This document shows positions 25,052-33,038 of a DNA stretch of 64,000 bases, one piece after another. Source of the stretch: Sphingomonas sp. LT1P40 (GTDB lineage: Bacteria > Pseudomonadota > Alphaproteobacteria > Sphingomonadales > Sphingomonadaceae); assembly GCF_036663835.1 (NCBI RefSeq), contig NZ_JAXOJT010000001.1, forward strand, positions 1,426,001 to 1,490,000. The letters are read 5' to 3'. A program made the translations under genes and the position numbers. The notes beneath the pieces were generated by a model. That model searched no databases and was not told where the DNA came from. It saw only the letters and a list, made by a program, of their open reading frames with translations. Position 1 is the first letter of the stretch; every line of letters starts with the position of its first letter.

Positions 25052-26157
25052 GAGAGCGCCTCCGCCAATGCATCGACATCCGCCTCGGTCACGTTCAGCG
25101 TCAGTGAAATGCGCAGCCGCGCCGTGCCGAAGGGGACCGTCGGCGGGCGAATGCCGCGCACGTCAAACCCCCTCGCCTGCACCGCCGCTGCACGCGCCAT
25201 CGTCTCGACATCGCCCCCGACAATCAACGGCAATATCTGCGATCCCGTCGCTGTGACGCCCAGCGGAACCAGCACGCGCTCGGCATGCGCGATCAATTTA
25301 TGCAGTCGTGTCCGCCGCTCCGGTTCGTCCAGCGCGATCCGCAATGCCTCCCAAACGGCGGCAGCCATCAGCGGCGACGGCGCGGTCGAGAAGATGAACG
25401 GCCGCCCACGATTGACCAGAAAATCGATAAACACGCGCGGCCCCAGCACCAGCGCCCCCTCGCACCCCAGCGCTTTGCCGCAGGTGCGCAGCGTAATCAC
25501 GTTGGGCCGCCCTTCCAGCCATCCGGCCAGCCCCAGCCCTCCTTCACCCCACACGCCCGTCGCATGCGCCTCGTCGATCAGCAGCATCGCATCGTGGCGC
25601 TCGGCGATCTCCACCAGTTCCGCCAGCGGCGCGCGGTCGCCGTCCATCGAATACAGGCTCTCCACCGCGATCCACGGCGTCCCCTTCCCGCCCCGTGCGC
25701 GCCAGTCACGGATCGCATCCTCGAATGCCTGCGCATCGTTATGCTCCGCCGCGACTGAAGCGGCGCGCGCCAGTTTCAGCCCGTCATGCATGCTCGCATG
25801 CACCAGCGCGTCATAGACAATCAGATCACCCCGTTGCGGCAGCGCCGCGAGCAACGCCGTGTTTGCCGCAAAGCCCGACGAGAAGAACAACGCCGCCTCG
25901 CTGCCAAAGGTCGCCGCCGCCATCGCTTCCAGTGCCTCGATCTGGGGATCGTTACCGCGCAGCAGCCGCGACCCGCCCGAACCCACCGCCACACCGCGCG
26001 CCAGCGCGTCCGCCACTGCCGCGCGCAGCCGGGGATCGTTCGCCAGCCCCAGATAGTCGTTCGACGCGAAATCCACGCCGGTGCGCGGCGTCAGCGACCG
26101 ATACCGCCCGGCAACGCGCAACCGCTCCAGATCGGCTCGATGGAAGTACCCGATCAC
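25048..26157 (-). CDS. bioF: 8-Amino-7-oxononanoate synthase
   Basis: A 369-residue alpha-oxoamine synthase that joins pimeloyl-ACP (or CoA) and alanine. Seen: [48 protein letters not shown] and the PLP Lys in [17 protein letters not shown]. Normal length. Its ATG overlaps the stop of the citrate-lyase-like gene by 4 bp and its own stop overlaps bioD by 4 bp. Confidence 0.95.
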   Translation of the reverse strand: MIGYFHRADLERLRVAGRYRSLTPRTGVDFASNDYLGLANDPRLRAAVADALARGVAVGSGGSRLLRGNDPQIEALEAMAAATFGSEAALFFSSGFAANTALLAALPQRGDLIVYDALVHASMHDGLKLARAASVAAEHNDAQAFEDAIRDWRARGGKGTPWIAVESLYSMDGDRAPLAELVEIAERHDAMLLIDEAHATGVWGEGGLGLAGWLEGRPNVITLRTCGKALGCEGALVLGPRVFIDFLVNRGRPFIFSTAPSPLMAAAVWEALRIALDEPERRTRLHKLIAHAERVLVPLGVTATGSQILPLIVGGDVETMARAAAVQARGFDVRGIRPPTVPFGTARLRISLTLNVTEADVDALAEALS

Positions 26158-26990
26158 GCCGCCCCCGCGCGCTTCAGTAACGCCTGCGCCTGTTTCAGAT
26201 GCGGCGCATCGATCATCCTGCCGTCCAGCTGCAATGCACCCGCGCCCGGATTCGCCGCAAACGCCGTCACGACGGCGCGGGCGTGGGCCACCGCCGCCTC
26301 GCTCGGCGTAAAGGCCGCGTTGATGACCGCCACCTGCGCCGGATGAATTGCCATCATCCCCGTAAACCCGTCACGCATTGCCCGCGCGCAATAGGCCTCC
26401 AGTCCCTCAAGATCGCGGAAATCGGGATAGACCGTTTCGATCGCCGCCACCCCCGCCGCATGCGCGCCGAACAGGGTGAGTGCGCGGATCACCTCATAGG
26501 GCGGTGTATAACCGCCATCCGCCTCCCGCGACGACACCGCGCCGATCGCGGCGGGCAGATCCTCCGCCCCCCAGGTGATTCCAGCCAGTCGCGGCGAACA
26601 ACCGGCATAGCTGCCTAGCCCGAATATCGCCGCCGGCGTCTCGGTCGCTATCGGCAGGATTTGTGCGCTGACCCCGTCCAGCATCGCATCCAGCCCCGCG
26701 ACATCCGCGCCCGACGCGGATTTGGGCAGCACGATGCCGTCCGCCCCCGTAGCCGCCGCCAGATCGTCCCCCGTCATTCCCGAATCGAGCGGATTGATGC
26801 GAACCCAGCGGCCGACACCGGGATGCGGTCGAGCCAGAAATGCGGCGATTGCCGCCCGCGCCTCGTCCTTCTTCGCCGGAACGACCGAATCCTCGAGATC
26901 CAAGATCAGCGCATCCGCACCGCATGCCAGCGCCTTGTCCATCCGATCGGGCCGGTCGCCGGGTACGAACAACAATGAGCGCAGCTTCAT
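26154..26990 (-). CDS. HpcH/HpaI-family lyase (citrate lyase beta-like)
   Basis: A 278-residue TIM-barrel lyase of the CitE/malyl-CoA lyase family. Seen: MKLRSLLFVPGDRPDRMDKA, DALILDLEDSVVPAKKDEAR, RINPLDSGMTGDDL, GADGIVLPKSASGAD, ATETPAAIFGL, GAEDLPAAIG and MMAIHPAQVAVIN. The Arg, Glu and Asp metal/CoA residues appear intact. Such enzymes cleave or form CoA esters such as malyl-CoA or citramalyl-CoA. It is the first gene of the biotin operon (4-bp overlap with bioF), which is not a textbook biotin gene. A role in pimeloyl-precursor supply is possible but unproven; it may simply share the transcript. Confidence 0.88.
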   Translation of the reverse strand: MKLRSLLFVPGDRPDRMDKALACGADALILDLEDSVVPAKKDEARAAIAAFLARPHPGVGRWVRINPLDSGMTGDDLAAATGADGIVLPKSASGADVAGLDAMLDGVSAQILPIATETPAAIFGLGSYAGCSPRLAGITWGAEDLPAAIGAVSSREADGGYTPPYEVIRALTLFGAHAAGVAAIETVYPDFRDLEGLEAYCARAMRDGFTGMMAIHPAQVAVINAAFTPSEAAVAHARAVVTAFAANPGAGALQLDGRMIDAPHLKQAQALLKRAGAA

Positions 26991-27092
26991 TTGGCAATCC
27001 CTCCGTGACAACGCCCATGCAGCTTGAACGGCCGCAAGTTCAAGAAGGGACTTGAACCGCGCACGATCCACGTCATATGGCGGCGACGGAAT

Positions 27093-27166
27093 GCGGGTGT
27101 AGCTCAATGGCAGAGCAGGAGCTTCCCAAGCTCACGACGAGGGTTCGATTCCCTTCACCCGCTCCA
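27093..27166 (+). tRNA. tRNA-Gly, anticodon CCC
   Basis: Seventy-four bases including encoded CCA. Acceptor arms GCGGGTG/CACCCGC pair fully; D arm GCTC...GAGC; anticodon loop TTCCCAA with anticodon CCC at 27125-27127; T arm GAGGG-TTCGATT-CCCTT. The anticodon stem has one G-A mismatch at its top, seen in this isoacceptor elsewhere. Reads GGG. No integrase lies nearby. Confidence 0.96.
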
Positions 27167-27175
27167 ACGCCCCAT

Positions 27176-27781
27176 CTAAATCTCGATGATCCGATCCCCC
27201 AGCCGCTCGGCCTCCCCGCTGTCGTGTGTGACCAGCAGGATCGGGAGCGCGGCGTCGTCGCGCAAATGCTCGATCACGCCCATGATCTCCTCGCGCCGCG
27301 GGCGATCGAGCGACGATAGCGGCTCGTCGAGCAACAGGAAGCGCGGCTTGGCGAGCAGTGCGCGACCGATGGCTACCCGTCGCGCTTCCCCACCCGACAA
27401 GCTGCGCGGCCAGCGGTCGAGCAGATGATCGATGCCCAACACATGCGTCAGCCGCGCGAACGCCGTGACATCGCCGTCGCTTCCATAGGCAAGGTTGGCA
27501 CGGACCCGCAGATGCGGAAACAAGCGCGAATTCTGAAAGACATAGCCCGCACCGCGCCGTTCGGGTGGTAGGTTCACGCCGGTGGCGGCATCGAACAGCG
27601 TCTCGTCCGCAACCCGCACATGTCCGGCATCGGGCAGCAACAGTCCCGCCACCATGTTGAGGACGCTGGTCTTGCCCGCCCCGGATGGGCCGAACAACAC
27701 GGTAATCCGGTCGCCGCTCTCGATCCGGCAGGCGATATCGGTGTCGCCCAGCCGCTTCTCGACTGCGATGTCAAAGGACAT
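27176..27781 (-). CDS. modC: Molybdate ABC transporter ATPase, lacking the C-terminal Mop domain
   Basis: A 201-residue ABC ATPase: Walker A GPSGAGKTS (31-39), Q-loop FQNSRLFPHL, signature LSGGEARRVAIGRALL, Walker B LLLDEPLSSL and H-loop VTHD. The protein ends after the H-loop, so the TOBE/Mop regulatory domain of about 130 residues found in E. coli ModC is absent. It overlaps modB by 11 bp. Molybdate specificity rests on the operon with ModA and ModB; the ATPase alone could serve other anions. It converges on the tRNA gene. Confidence 0.88.
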   Translation of the reverse strand: MSFDIAVEKRLGDTDIACRIESGDRITVLFGPSGAGKTSVLNMVAGLLLPDAGHVRVADETLFDAATGVNLPPERRGAGYVFQNSRLFPHLRVRANLAYGSDGDVTAFARLTHVLGIDHLLDRWPRSLSGGEARRVAIGRALLAKPRFLLLDEPLSSLDRPRREEIMGVIEHLRDDAALPILLVTHDSGEAERLGDRIIEI

Positions 27782-28460
27782 GGAGCCCCCGTCCCGCCCG
27801 CCGCACGAGCAGTTCGGACGCGATCAACGCAGCGAGCGACAGCGCGACCGCGATCAGCGACAGCCACAGCACCTGTCGCTCTCCGTCGGGCATCTGCAAC
27901 GCGGCATAGATTGCCAGCGGCAGCGTCTGCGTCTCGCCCGGCACGTTGGAAACGAAGGTGATCGTCGCGCCGAATTCGCCCAGCGCGCGCGCGAACCCCA
28001 GCACGGCGGCGGCAAGAATGCCGGGCAGGCTGAGCGGCAGCGTGATCGTCCAGAACACGCGGCGTCGATCGGCACCCAGCGTTCGCGCCGCGCTTTCCAG
28101 CCGCCGGTCGACCGCCTCGATCGACAGCCGCATTGCGCGCACCATCAGCGGCAGCGCCATCACGCCCGCCGCAATCGCGGCCCCGGTCCAGCTGAACATA
28201 ACGCTCACCCCGAACCAGCGATCGAGCCATCCGCCAACCGGCCCTGCGGGTGCGAAAGCGAGCAGCAACAGCCAGCCGGTGACGACCGGCGGCACGACCA
28301 GCGGCAAATGCACGACCGCGTCCAGAACGACCTTGCCCGGGAACCGTCCGCGCGCGAGCAGATAGGCGAGCGCAAAGGCCAGCGGCAACGTCGCGGCGGT
28401 GGCGACAAGGCCGACCCGCAGCGACAGCCCTACCACCGCCCATAGCCCCGCCTCCGGCAT
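27771..28460 (-). CDS. modB: Molybdate ABC transporter permease
   Basis: A 229-residue inner-membrane permease with about five or six membrane helices. Seen: VGLSLRVGLVATAATLPLAF, VVPPVVTGWLLL, and the EAA loop with RTLGADRRRVFWTITLPLSLPG followed by GFARALGEFGATITF, typical of ModB. The ATG at 28460 overlaps the modA stop by one base (TGATG), and the 3' end overlaps modC by 11 bp. Length matches the family. Confidence 0.93.
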   Translation of the reverse strand: MPEAGLWAVVGLSLRVGLVATAATLPLAFALAYLLARGRFPGKVVLDAVVHLPLVVPPVVTGWLLLLAFAPAGPVGGWLDRWFGVSVMFSWTGAAIAAGVMALPLMVRAMRLSIEAVDRRLESAARTLGADRRRVFWTITLPLSLPGILAAAVLGFARALGEFGATITFVSNVPGETQTLPLAIYAALQMPDGERQVLWLSLIAVALSLAALIASELLVRRAGRGLHVL

Positions 28461-29233
28461 CAGCGGCGGGAAAAGCCGTGGCGCGTGAAGATCGCGCGGC
28501 CTGCGCGTGAAAGCAGGAACCGGCGAAACGGCTCGGCATCGGGATGGCTGGATGCCTTCAGGCGCGCGAGCGGGTAGACGATCGGTGGATGGCTCGACGC
28601 CGGAAACACGCCCGCGACGCGCACCCGCCGCGATGCGCGCGCGTCGGTGGCATAGACGATGCCGGTAGGAGCCGCGCCACGCTCGACCAGCGCCAGCGCG
28701 GCGCGGACATTCTCCGCCCGCACCAGCAGCGGCGACGCGGCGCGCCACAGCTTCAGTTGTTCGAGCGCCGCCTGCGCATAGCGTCCCGCCGGGACCGACG
28801 CAGGATCGGCGACCGCGATCCGTCCGCGCAGCATCGCCGCAAGCGGGCGCGGCGCGACGGGCAACCCGGCCCGCACGACCAGCACCAGCCGGTTCCCCAA
28901 AAACGCGGTGCGCGTACCACTGACGATCAGGCCGCTTCTCTCCAGCACGTCCATCCATTTCTCATCGGCAGAGATAAACAAATCCGCCCGCGCCCCCGCC
29001 GCCGCCTGACGCGCCAGTGACGATGACGATGCGAACGAAAGCACCGGCCGGGCATGGCCCCGGCGCGCCCATACATCAGCGGCAACGGTCATCGATTCCT
29101 GCAAACTCGCCGCCGCTAGGATCAGCGGACCGTCCCGGCGCTGCGCCTGCGCACTCCCGATCGATACGCCCGGCAGCAGCAAAAGCGCCAGAATCAGCCC
29201 CAGAATCAGCCGACGCCACGGTAAAATGATCAC
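28460..29233 (-). CDS. modA: Molybdate-binding periplasmic protein
   Basis: A 257-residue substrate-binding protein with signal peptide (RLILGLILALLLLPGVSIGSAQAQ). Seen: LILAAASLQESMT, FASSSSLARQ, ADLFISADEKWMD, NRLVLVV and VYPLA, the ModA pattern of Ser-lined oxyanion binding. GTG at 29233 is chosen because it overlaps the stop of the kinase gene by 4 bp (GTGA) and begins right before the signal sequence. The coupling means the molybdate operon is read from the signalling genes upstream. Confidence 0.92.
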   Translation of the reverse strand: MIILPWRRLILGLILALLLLPGVSIGSAQAQRRDGPLILAAASLQESMTVAADVWARRGHARPVLSFASSSSLARQAAAGARADLFISADEKWMDVLERSGLIVSGTRTAFLGNRLVLVVRAGLPVAPRPLAAMLRGRIAVADPASVPAGRYAQAALEQLKLWRAASPLLVRAENVRAALALVERGAAPTGIVYATDARASRRVRVAGVFPASSHPPIVYPLARLKASSHPDAEPFRRFLLSRAGRAIFTRHGFSRR

Positions 29234-31038
29234 GCGCCTTCCAGCGCGGCGATGTCCGCCATCCGCCCGCTGTAACTTTGCGACAGGCAGCTGTCCGGCT
29301 TTACCGCCAGCACGCATCGTCCGCGCGCGTCGAGCCAGCGTTGCTGCCCGTCGGCCAGCAAGCGGCGGGTGTCGCCGGTGCTGTGCGTCAGCAACAGCTG
29401 GTAACGCTCGCTGACGGTTTCATGCGCTGCGGCGAGTTCGGGACGTTCGCACAGCCTTCGTTCGATCCAGCCATTGCGGTGCTCGCACGCGAATCGGGCA
29501 TCGGCGTCCCGATCCGCGAGGCTCGCGGCGCGCGCGGACAACTCCGGAACACGACCTCGCTGCCCGCCCGGCCATGACAGGTCCTGCGGCCCCTTTATCG
29601 TCGGCGGGGTCGGTTCAACGGTCGCGCGGGGTGTCGATGCGATCGACAAGGCCGATGGTGGCGCTCCCGTGGTCCGCTGTGCGCCGACAAAACGCACCGG
29701 CACAGCCTCGGGCTCGCTTTCCATCGCGGCGACGCGGTTCTGATCCATTTCTTCGCCCGACAAAGACGATTGCCAAGGCGAAGCGGCCGCCACCGCGAGC
29801 AGGCCGCACAAGATTGCGACAGGCGCGGCCGCTTTCCAGAAACGCGGATTGCCGCCCCGTTTCCGACGGATCGGGCTTGCGGTCAGCGCGGTGCTTACGG
29901 GCGAGCGACTGCCACGCCGGGGCGGCGCGATGTGCGGCACGGTGGCGGTGGGGGCGGCCGGAGCCCCGAGCGGCACGCCGCGCGGCCGTCGGTCTGCCTT
30001 CTTCGCCCTGGCAATTGCCGCCGACAGCAACCGCGCCTCATGCGCGCAAAAGCCGCATCCGGTGCCGAAATGGGCATGCTCCAGTGGCTTTGCCTCGCAC
30101 GGCACCAGCATACCGACCAGCGCATCGAGATGATCGCGCCACATCGCCGCATTCGGCCGGTCGGCGGGGTTCAGGAACGCGCGATCGAACAGTTTGCGCG
30201 TCGAGCGGCGGAAGGTCTTGTGAATGCTTGCCGCCCCCGGCGACGCCCCGGCCACCGGGTGCAGCGCATAGGAATAAAGGCCCTCCAGAATCCGGCCCTG
30301 CAAATCGGTGGCCTGCCCCGCCCCCTTGGCCGCCCCGGCAAAAGGGTGGAGGCCGTTGTTCAGCAGCTGAAAGATGATGACGGCCAGACCGAACAGATCT
30401 TGCTCCTCACCCAGCTCGGCGGGCTTTTTCTGCCAGCTTTCGGGCGCGATATATTCGTCGCTGACCTGTTCCGCCGCGATCCGCTTGCGCTTGCCCGCGA
30501 TGCTGAAGCCATCGGCATCCACCACCGCCATCCAGCTCACCGCCGGATAGAAGCGCAGGTTCGCGGGCTTCATGTCGATCATATGATGTCCGGCGCGGTG
30601 CAGTTCGGCAAACACCGACGCCAGGTTGCGCGCGACCAGCACGCGATAGCCGTAATAGTCCGAAATCCCCTCGGCCCGACGGCTCGATTTCTGGAGCAGA
30701 TTGACCAGACTCGTAGAGCGCGAAAAGTCGATTTCCGGCATCAGGAAACCGGCGAAATCGCCCTTCGCATCGTACAGCTTCGCCTCGGGCCAGGCGACTT
30801 GCGGATAGTCCATCCCTTCATGCTCGGCGTGCGGCAGTTGCGGCGGTCGCGCGAGCATCGCGTCGATCTTGGCCTCGTCGGTCTTGCGGGTCTTGTCGTC
30901 GTGATACAGTTTGGCGGCGCTGCCCGGACGCCCCGGCAGCGCATAGACCTTGCCCGCTGCGCCCTCGCCCAGCAGCCGTCCCAGCTCCAGCCGTTCGGCA
31001 CCCCGATCGCGCCCGGTATAGACCCATGCCTTGCTCAT
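29230..31038 (-). CDS. Membrane-anchored protein kinase of a TerY-type triad, with LprI-like C-terminus
   Basis: A 602-residue protein. Residues 1-320: protein kinase domain with glycine loop LLGEGAAGKV (22-31), Lys43 in AAKLYHDD, catalytic loop HHMIDMKPANLRFYP and metal Asp in VDADGFSI (DFG-like), all essential residues present. Then a CGFCAHEA Cys motif, a basic linker, one membrane helix (APVAILCGLLAVAAA), a Pro/Thr-rich stretch, and a C-terminal DUF1311/LprI-like domain with Cys residues (RRLCERPELA, ARGRCV, PDSCL) outside. It overlaps the PP2C gene by 4 bp and modA by 4 bp. With PP2C and vWA genes it forms a TerY-phosphorylation triad. Confidence 0.85.
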   Translation of the reverse strand: MSKAWVYTGRDRGAERLELGRLLGEGAAGKVYALPGRPGSAAKLYHDDKTRKTDEAKIDAMLARPPQLPHAEHEGMDYPQVAWPEAKLYDAKGDFAGFLMPEIDFSRSTSLVNLLQKSSRRAEGISDYYGYRVLVARNLASVFAELHRAGHHMIDMKPANLRFYPAVSWMAVVDADGFSIAGKRKRIAAEQVSDEYIAPESWQKKPAELGEEQDLFGLAVIIFQLLNNGLHPFAGAAKGAGQATDLQGRILEGLYSYALHPVAGASPGAASIHKTFRRSTRKLFDRAFLNPADRPNAAMWRDHLDALVGMLVPCEAKPLEHAHFGTGCGFCAHEARLLSAAIARAKKADRRPRGVPLGAPAAPTATVPHIAPPRRGSRSPVSTALTASPIRRKRGGNPRFWKAAAPVAILCGLLAVAAASPWQSSLSGEEMDQNRVAAMESEPEAVPVRFVGAQRTTGAPPSALSIASTPRATVEPTPPTIKGPQDLSWPGGQRGRVPELSARAASLADRDADARFACEHRNGWIERRLCERPELAAAHETVSERYQLLLTHSTGDTRRLLADGQQRWLDARGRCVLAVKPDSCLSQSYSGRMADIAALEGA

Positions 31039-31817
31039 GGCGCCACCGCGCTGGCCCAGACCAGCGTCTTGTCGTCGCTCGTCCGCTCCCGCATCGTCGG
31101 GCTGTCCAGCGTGGCATGCAGCGCGCGCTCCCCCTCTTCCCGGCTGGCACCGGTGAGGAACCGCGCGATCGGATCGAAGAACGGCATATGCGGCTCGCTG
31201 CGCGCACCCTGTTTCGACAGCGCCAGATCGGTCACGCCATCGGTCATCACGAACACAGTTTCAAAGCCGGGTTCGATCCGGCGAAAGCGCAAGCGGCTGC
31301 GCCAGCCGGGTTCGGTGTAGAAATAGGTCGTGTCGGCATATTCGCCGTTCGCGGGCGGCGACAATTGCCAGCGCGAATCCGCCGCGACCGCAAGCGCCGC
31401 GCCGTCGCCGATATGAAAGGAAATGCCGCCGCGTCCGGGCAGCAGCGCGACCCCCACCAACGTCGCGTGAAAATCGCCGATCGCCGCACCGCGCTCCGTT
31501 GCCAGCGCAGTCAGGTTTGCTCGCGCATCGACCACGGCATCGCGCACGCCGCGGCACGCGCCGGCCAGCATCGCACGTGAACAGTTGCGCGCAAATCCCC
31601 AGTCCAGCGCAACCTGCAAGCGTGCGGCGACCCGATCGCAGATCAGCGCCGCACCCTCCGCACCAAACGCCGCCGATCCGGCACCATCGGACACCACCGC
31701 GATCAGCGCGCCGCTATCGGTGACCTTTACGACATGGCTGTCCTGGCACGGCTCACCCGCTTCGGCGTGCCGGGGACCGGCCACCGACGTCGCGGCAAAG
31801 CGCCAGGATGCCGTCAT
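31035..31817 (-). CDS. PP2C-family serine/threonine phosphatase
   Basis: A 260-residue metal-dependent phosphatase. Seen: GEPCQDSHVV (usual DD/QD motif 1), VVSDGAGSAAFGAEGA (motif 2), a central FHIGDGAALA and MTDGVTDLA (late Asp metal motif). It would remove phosphates placed by the kinase encoded immediately downstream. It follows the vWA gene by 7 bp and overlaps the kinase by 4 bp, so all three are made together. No membrane segment. Confidence 0.9.
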   Translation of the reverse strand: MTASWRFAATSVAGPRHAEAGEPCQDSHVVKVTDSGALIAVVSDGAGSAAFGAEGAALICDRVAARLQVALDWGFARNCSRAMLAGACRGVRDAVVDARANLTALATERGAAIGDFHATLVGVALLPGRGGISFHIGDGAALAVAADSRWQLSPPANGEYADTTYFYTEPGWRSRLRFRRIEPGFETVFVMTDGVTDLALSKQGARSEPHMPFFDPIARFLTGASREEGERALHATLDSPTMRERTSDDKTLVWASAVAP

Positions 31818-31824
31818 CGCGCCG

Positions 31825-32502
31825 TCAGCTCCGGCCGGGGATCACGGCCCAGTCGGACGGTGCCGCCATCTGGATCGCATCCGACGGGCCAGCTTGCGAT
31901 CCGGCCCGCGCGCTGCGGCTGAGCCACAGGAAGAACTCGCGGAACGCCAGTCCTTTCAACATCAGCGGCTGACGCGGTGAGAATTTGGCGAGCTTGCCGA
32001 CATTCGCCTCACCCACGCCGACGCAAAAAATGCTGACATGCCCGGCCTCTTCCGCCGCCTTGCACTCCTTCGCCGCCGTTTCCCAGTCGAGGTCGGTCGG
32101 CTCGCCATCGGTCAGCACGAACATCCATGGCCGGTTGTACGGGATGCCGTTGTCGCGGTAGCGTTCTTTCTCGATCTCGATCTCTTCCAGCGCGCGCCGC
32201 ACGCCCGCGCCCAGCGGCGTCGTCCCGTTTGCCTCGATCTCCGGCGCCTCGAACTCTATCGCATCGACCCAGTCGCTGACCACCTCGACATCGTTGGGCG
32301 CGCCGATCCGCAGCACAAGTATGCGCACCCTCTGCCGCGCGACATCGTCGGCCTTCAGATCGGCCTCCAGCAGACGCAGCCCCTCGTTCAGCGCGTCGAT
32401 CGCGCCGCCCTCGGCCATCGAGGTCGACCCGTCGAGCACGACGACACAGGGCAGTCGCTGGCTGGTATTTTCGGCGAGTGCGACGTCGGGAATCAAGTTC
32501 AC
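31825..32502 (-). CDS. TerY-type vWA-domain protein
   Basis: A 225-residue von Willebrand factor A domain protein with intact MIDAS site: VVLDGSTSMAEG (DxSxS), the Thr in ANGTTPLGAGV and Asp in VLTDGEPTD. TerY-like proteins are predicted scaffolds bound or modified by the accompanying kinase/phosphatase. GTG at 32502 (VNLIPDVALAEN) has GGAG six bases upstream and matches the family start; an open frame continues 23 codons further but without a ribosome site. First gene of the signalling triad and probably of the modABC transcript. Confidence 0.88.
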   Translation of the reverse strand: MNLIPDVALAENTSQRLPCVVVLDGSTSMAEGGAIDALNEGLRLLEADLKADDVARQRVRILVLRIGAPNDVEVVSDWVDAIEFEAPEIEANGTTPLGAGVRRALEEIEIEKERYRDNGIPYNRPWMFVLTDGEPTDLDWETAAKECKAAEEAGHVSIFCVGVGEANVGKLAKFSPRQPLMLKGLAFREFFLWLSRSARAGSQAGPSDAIQMAAPSDWAVIPGRS

Positions 32503-32578
32503 AAGAGTCTCCGCTTGGCGTCGTGAGGGGATATGCCGCGATCGGCGCAGGGGCAAGCCGCATGCGCGCATTGCGCGT

Positions 32579-33010
32579 TCAGGTATCGCGGCCCCAGTTG
32601 ACCGTGACCTTCGTCTTTTTCCCCGCGGTCTCGGTCAGCACCATGAAATTGCGCTTCGTGCCGTCCTTGGCCGAATACATCGGTGCGGGGGCGTCGGCGA
32701 CCAGCGCATCCTGCAGCTCGAACGCCTTCGCCTGCTCGCGGTACCAGGCGGTGACATCCGCCGCCTTGTCCGCGGTCAGATAAACTATGGTCCCGCTTTC
32801 ACGTCGCGGCGATGGCCCCTTGCCCGATGCGCAGTCCTGAAGCACCGCATCCGGCCGCAGCACCACGAAATCGGGCCGCGCGTCGCATTTCAGATGTGCC
32901 GGATCGACCGCAACGGCTTCGTTCGCAACCACCGGCGTTTCGGCCGGCGCAGGTGCCTTGTCCCCGCACCCCGCCAGCATCGCCACAGACCCCATCAACA
33001 ACCACCGCAT
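32579..33010 (-). CDS. Small lipoprotein of unknown function
   Basis: A 143-residue protein with a lipoprotein signal (MRWLLMGSVAMLAGC, lipobox LAGC at 12-15). The mature part has a PAPAETPVV linker and a globular body with two Cys (HLKCDARP, LQDCASG). I do not recognise a family; residues such as TAWYREQAKAF resemble domains of small periplasmic stress proteins. It lies between glmS and the vWA gene on the same strand, 28 bp after glmS ends. Confidence 0.75.
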   Translation of the reverse strand: MRWLLMGSVAMLAGCGDKAPAPAETPVVANEAVAVDPAHLKCDARPDFVVLRPDAVLQDCASGKGPSPRRESGTIVYLTADKAADVTAWYREQAKAFELQDALVADAPAPMYSAKDGTKRNFMVLTETAGKKTKVTVNWGRDT

Positions 33011-33038
33011 CCCATTCCCCCCGGAAATTTGCGCCAGC

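Noticed and set aside
27093..27166. tRNA-Gly as an integration site for a genomic island
   Set aside because: No integrase, direct repeat of the tRNA 3' end or foreign genes next to it; modC follows directly.
29230..31038. Kinase domain as a pseudokinase
   Set aside because: Gly loop, Lys43, catalytic Asp, Asn and DFG-like Asp are all present, so activity is plausible despite the missing HRD Arg.
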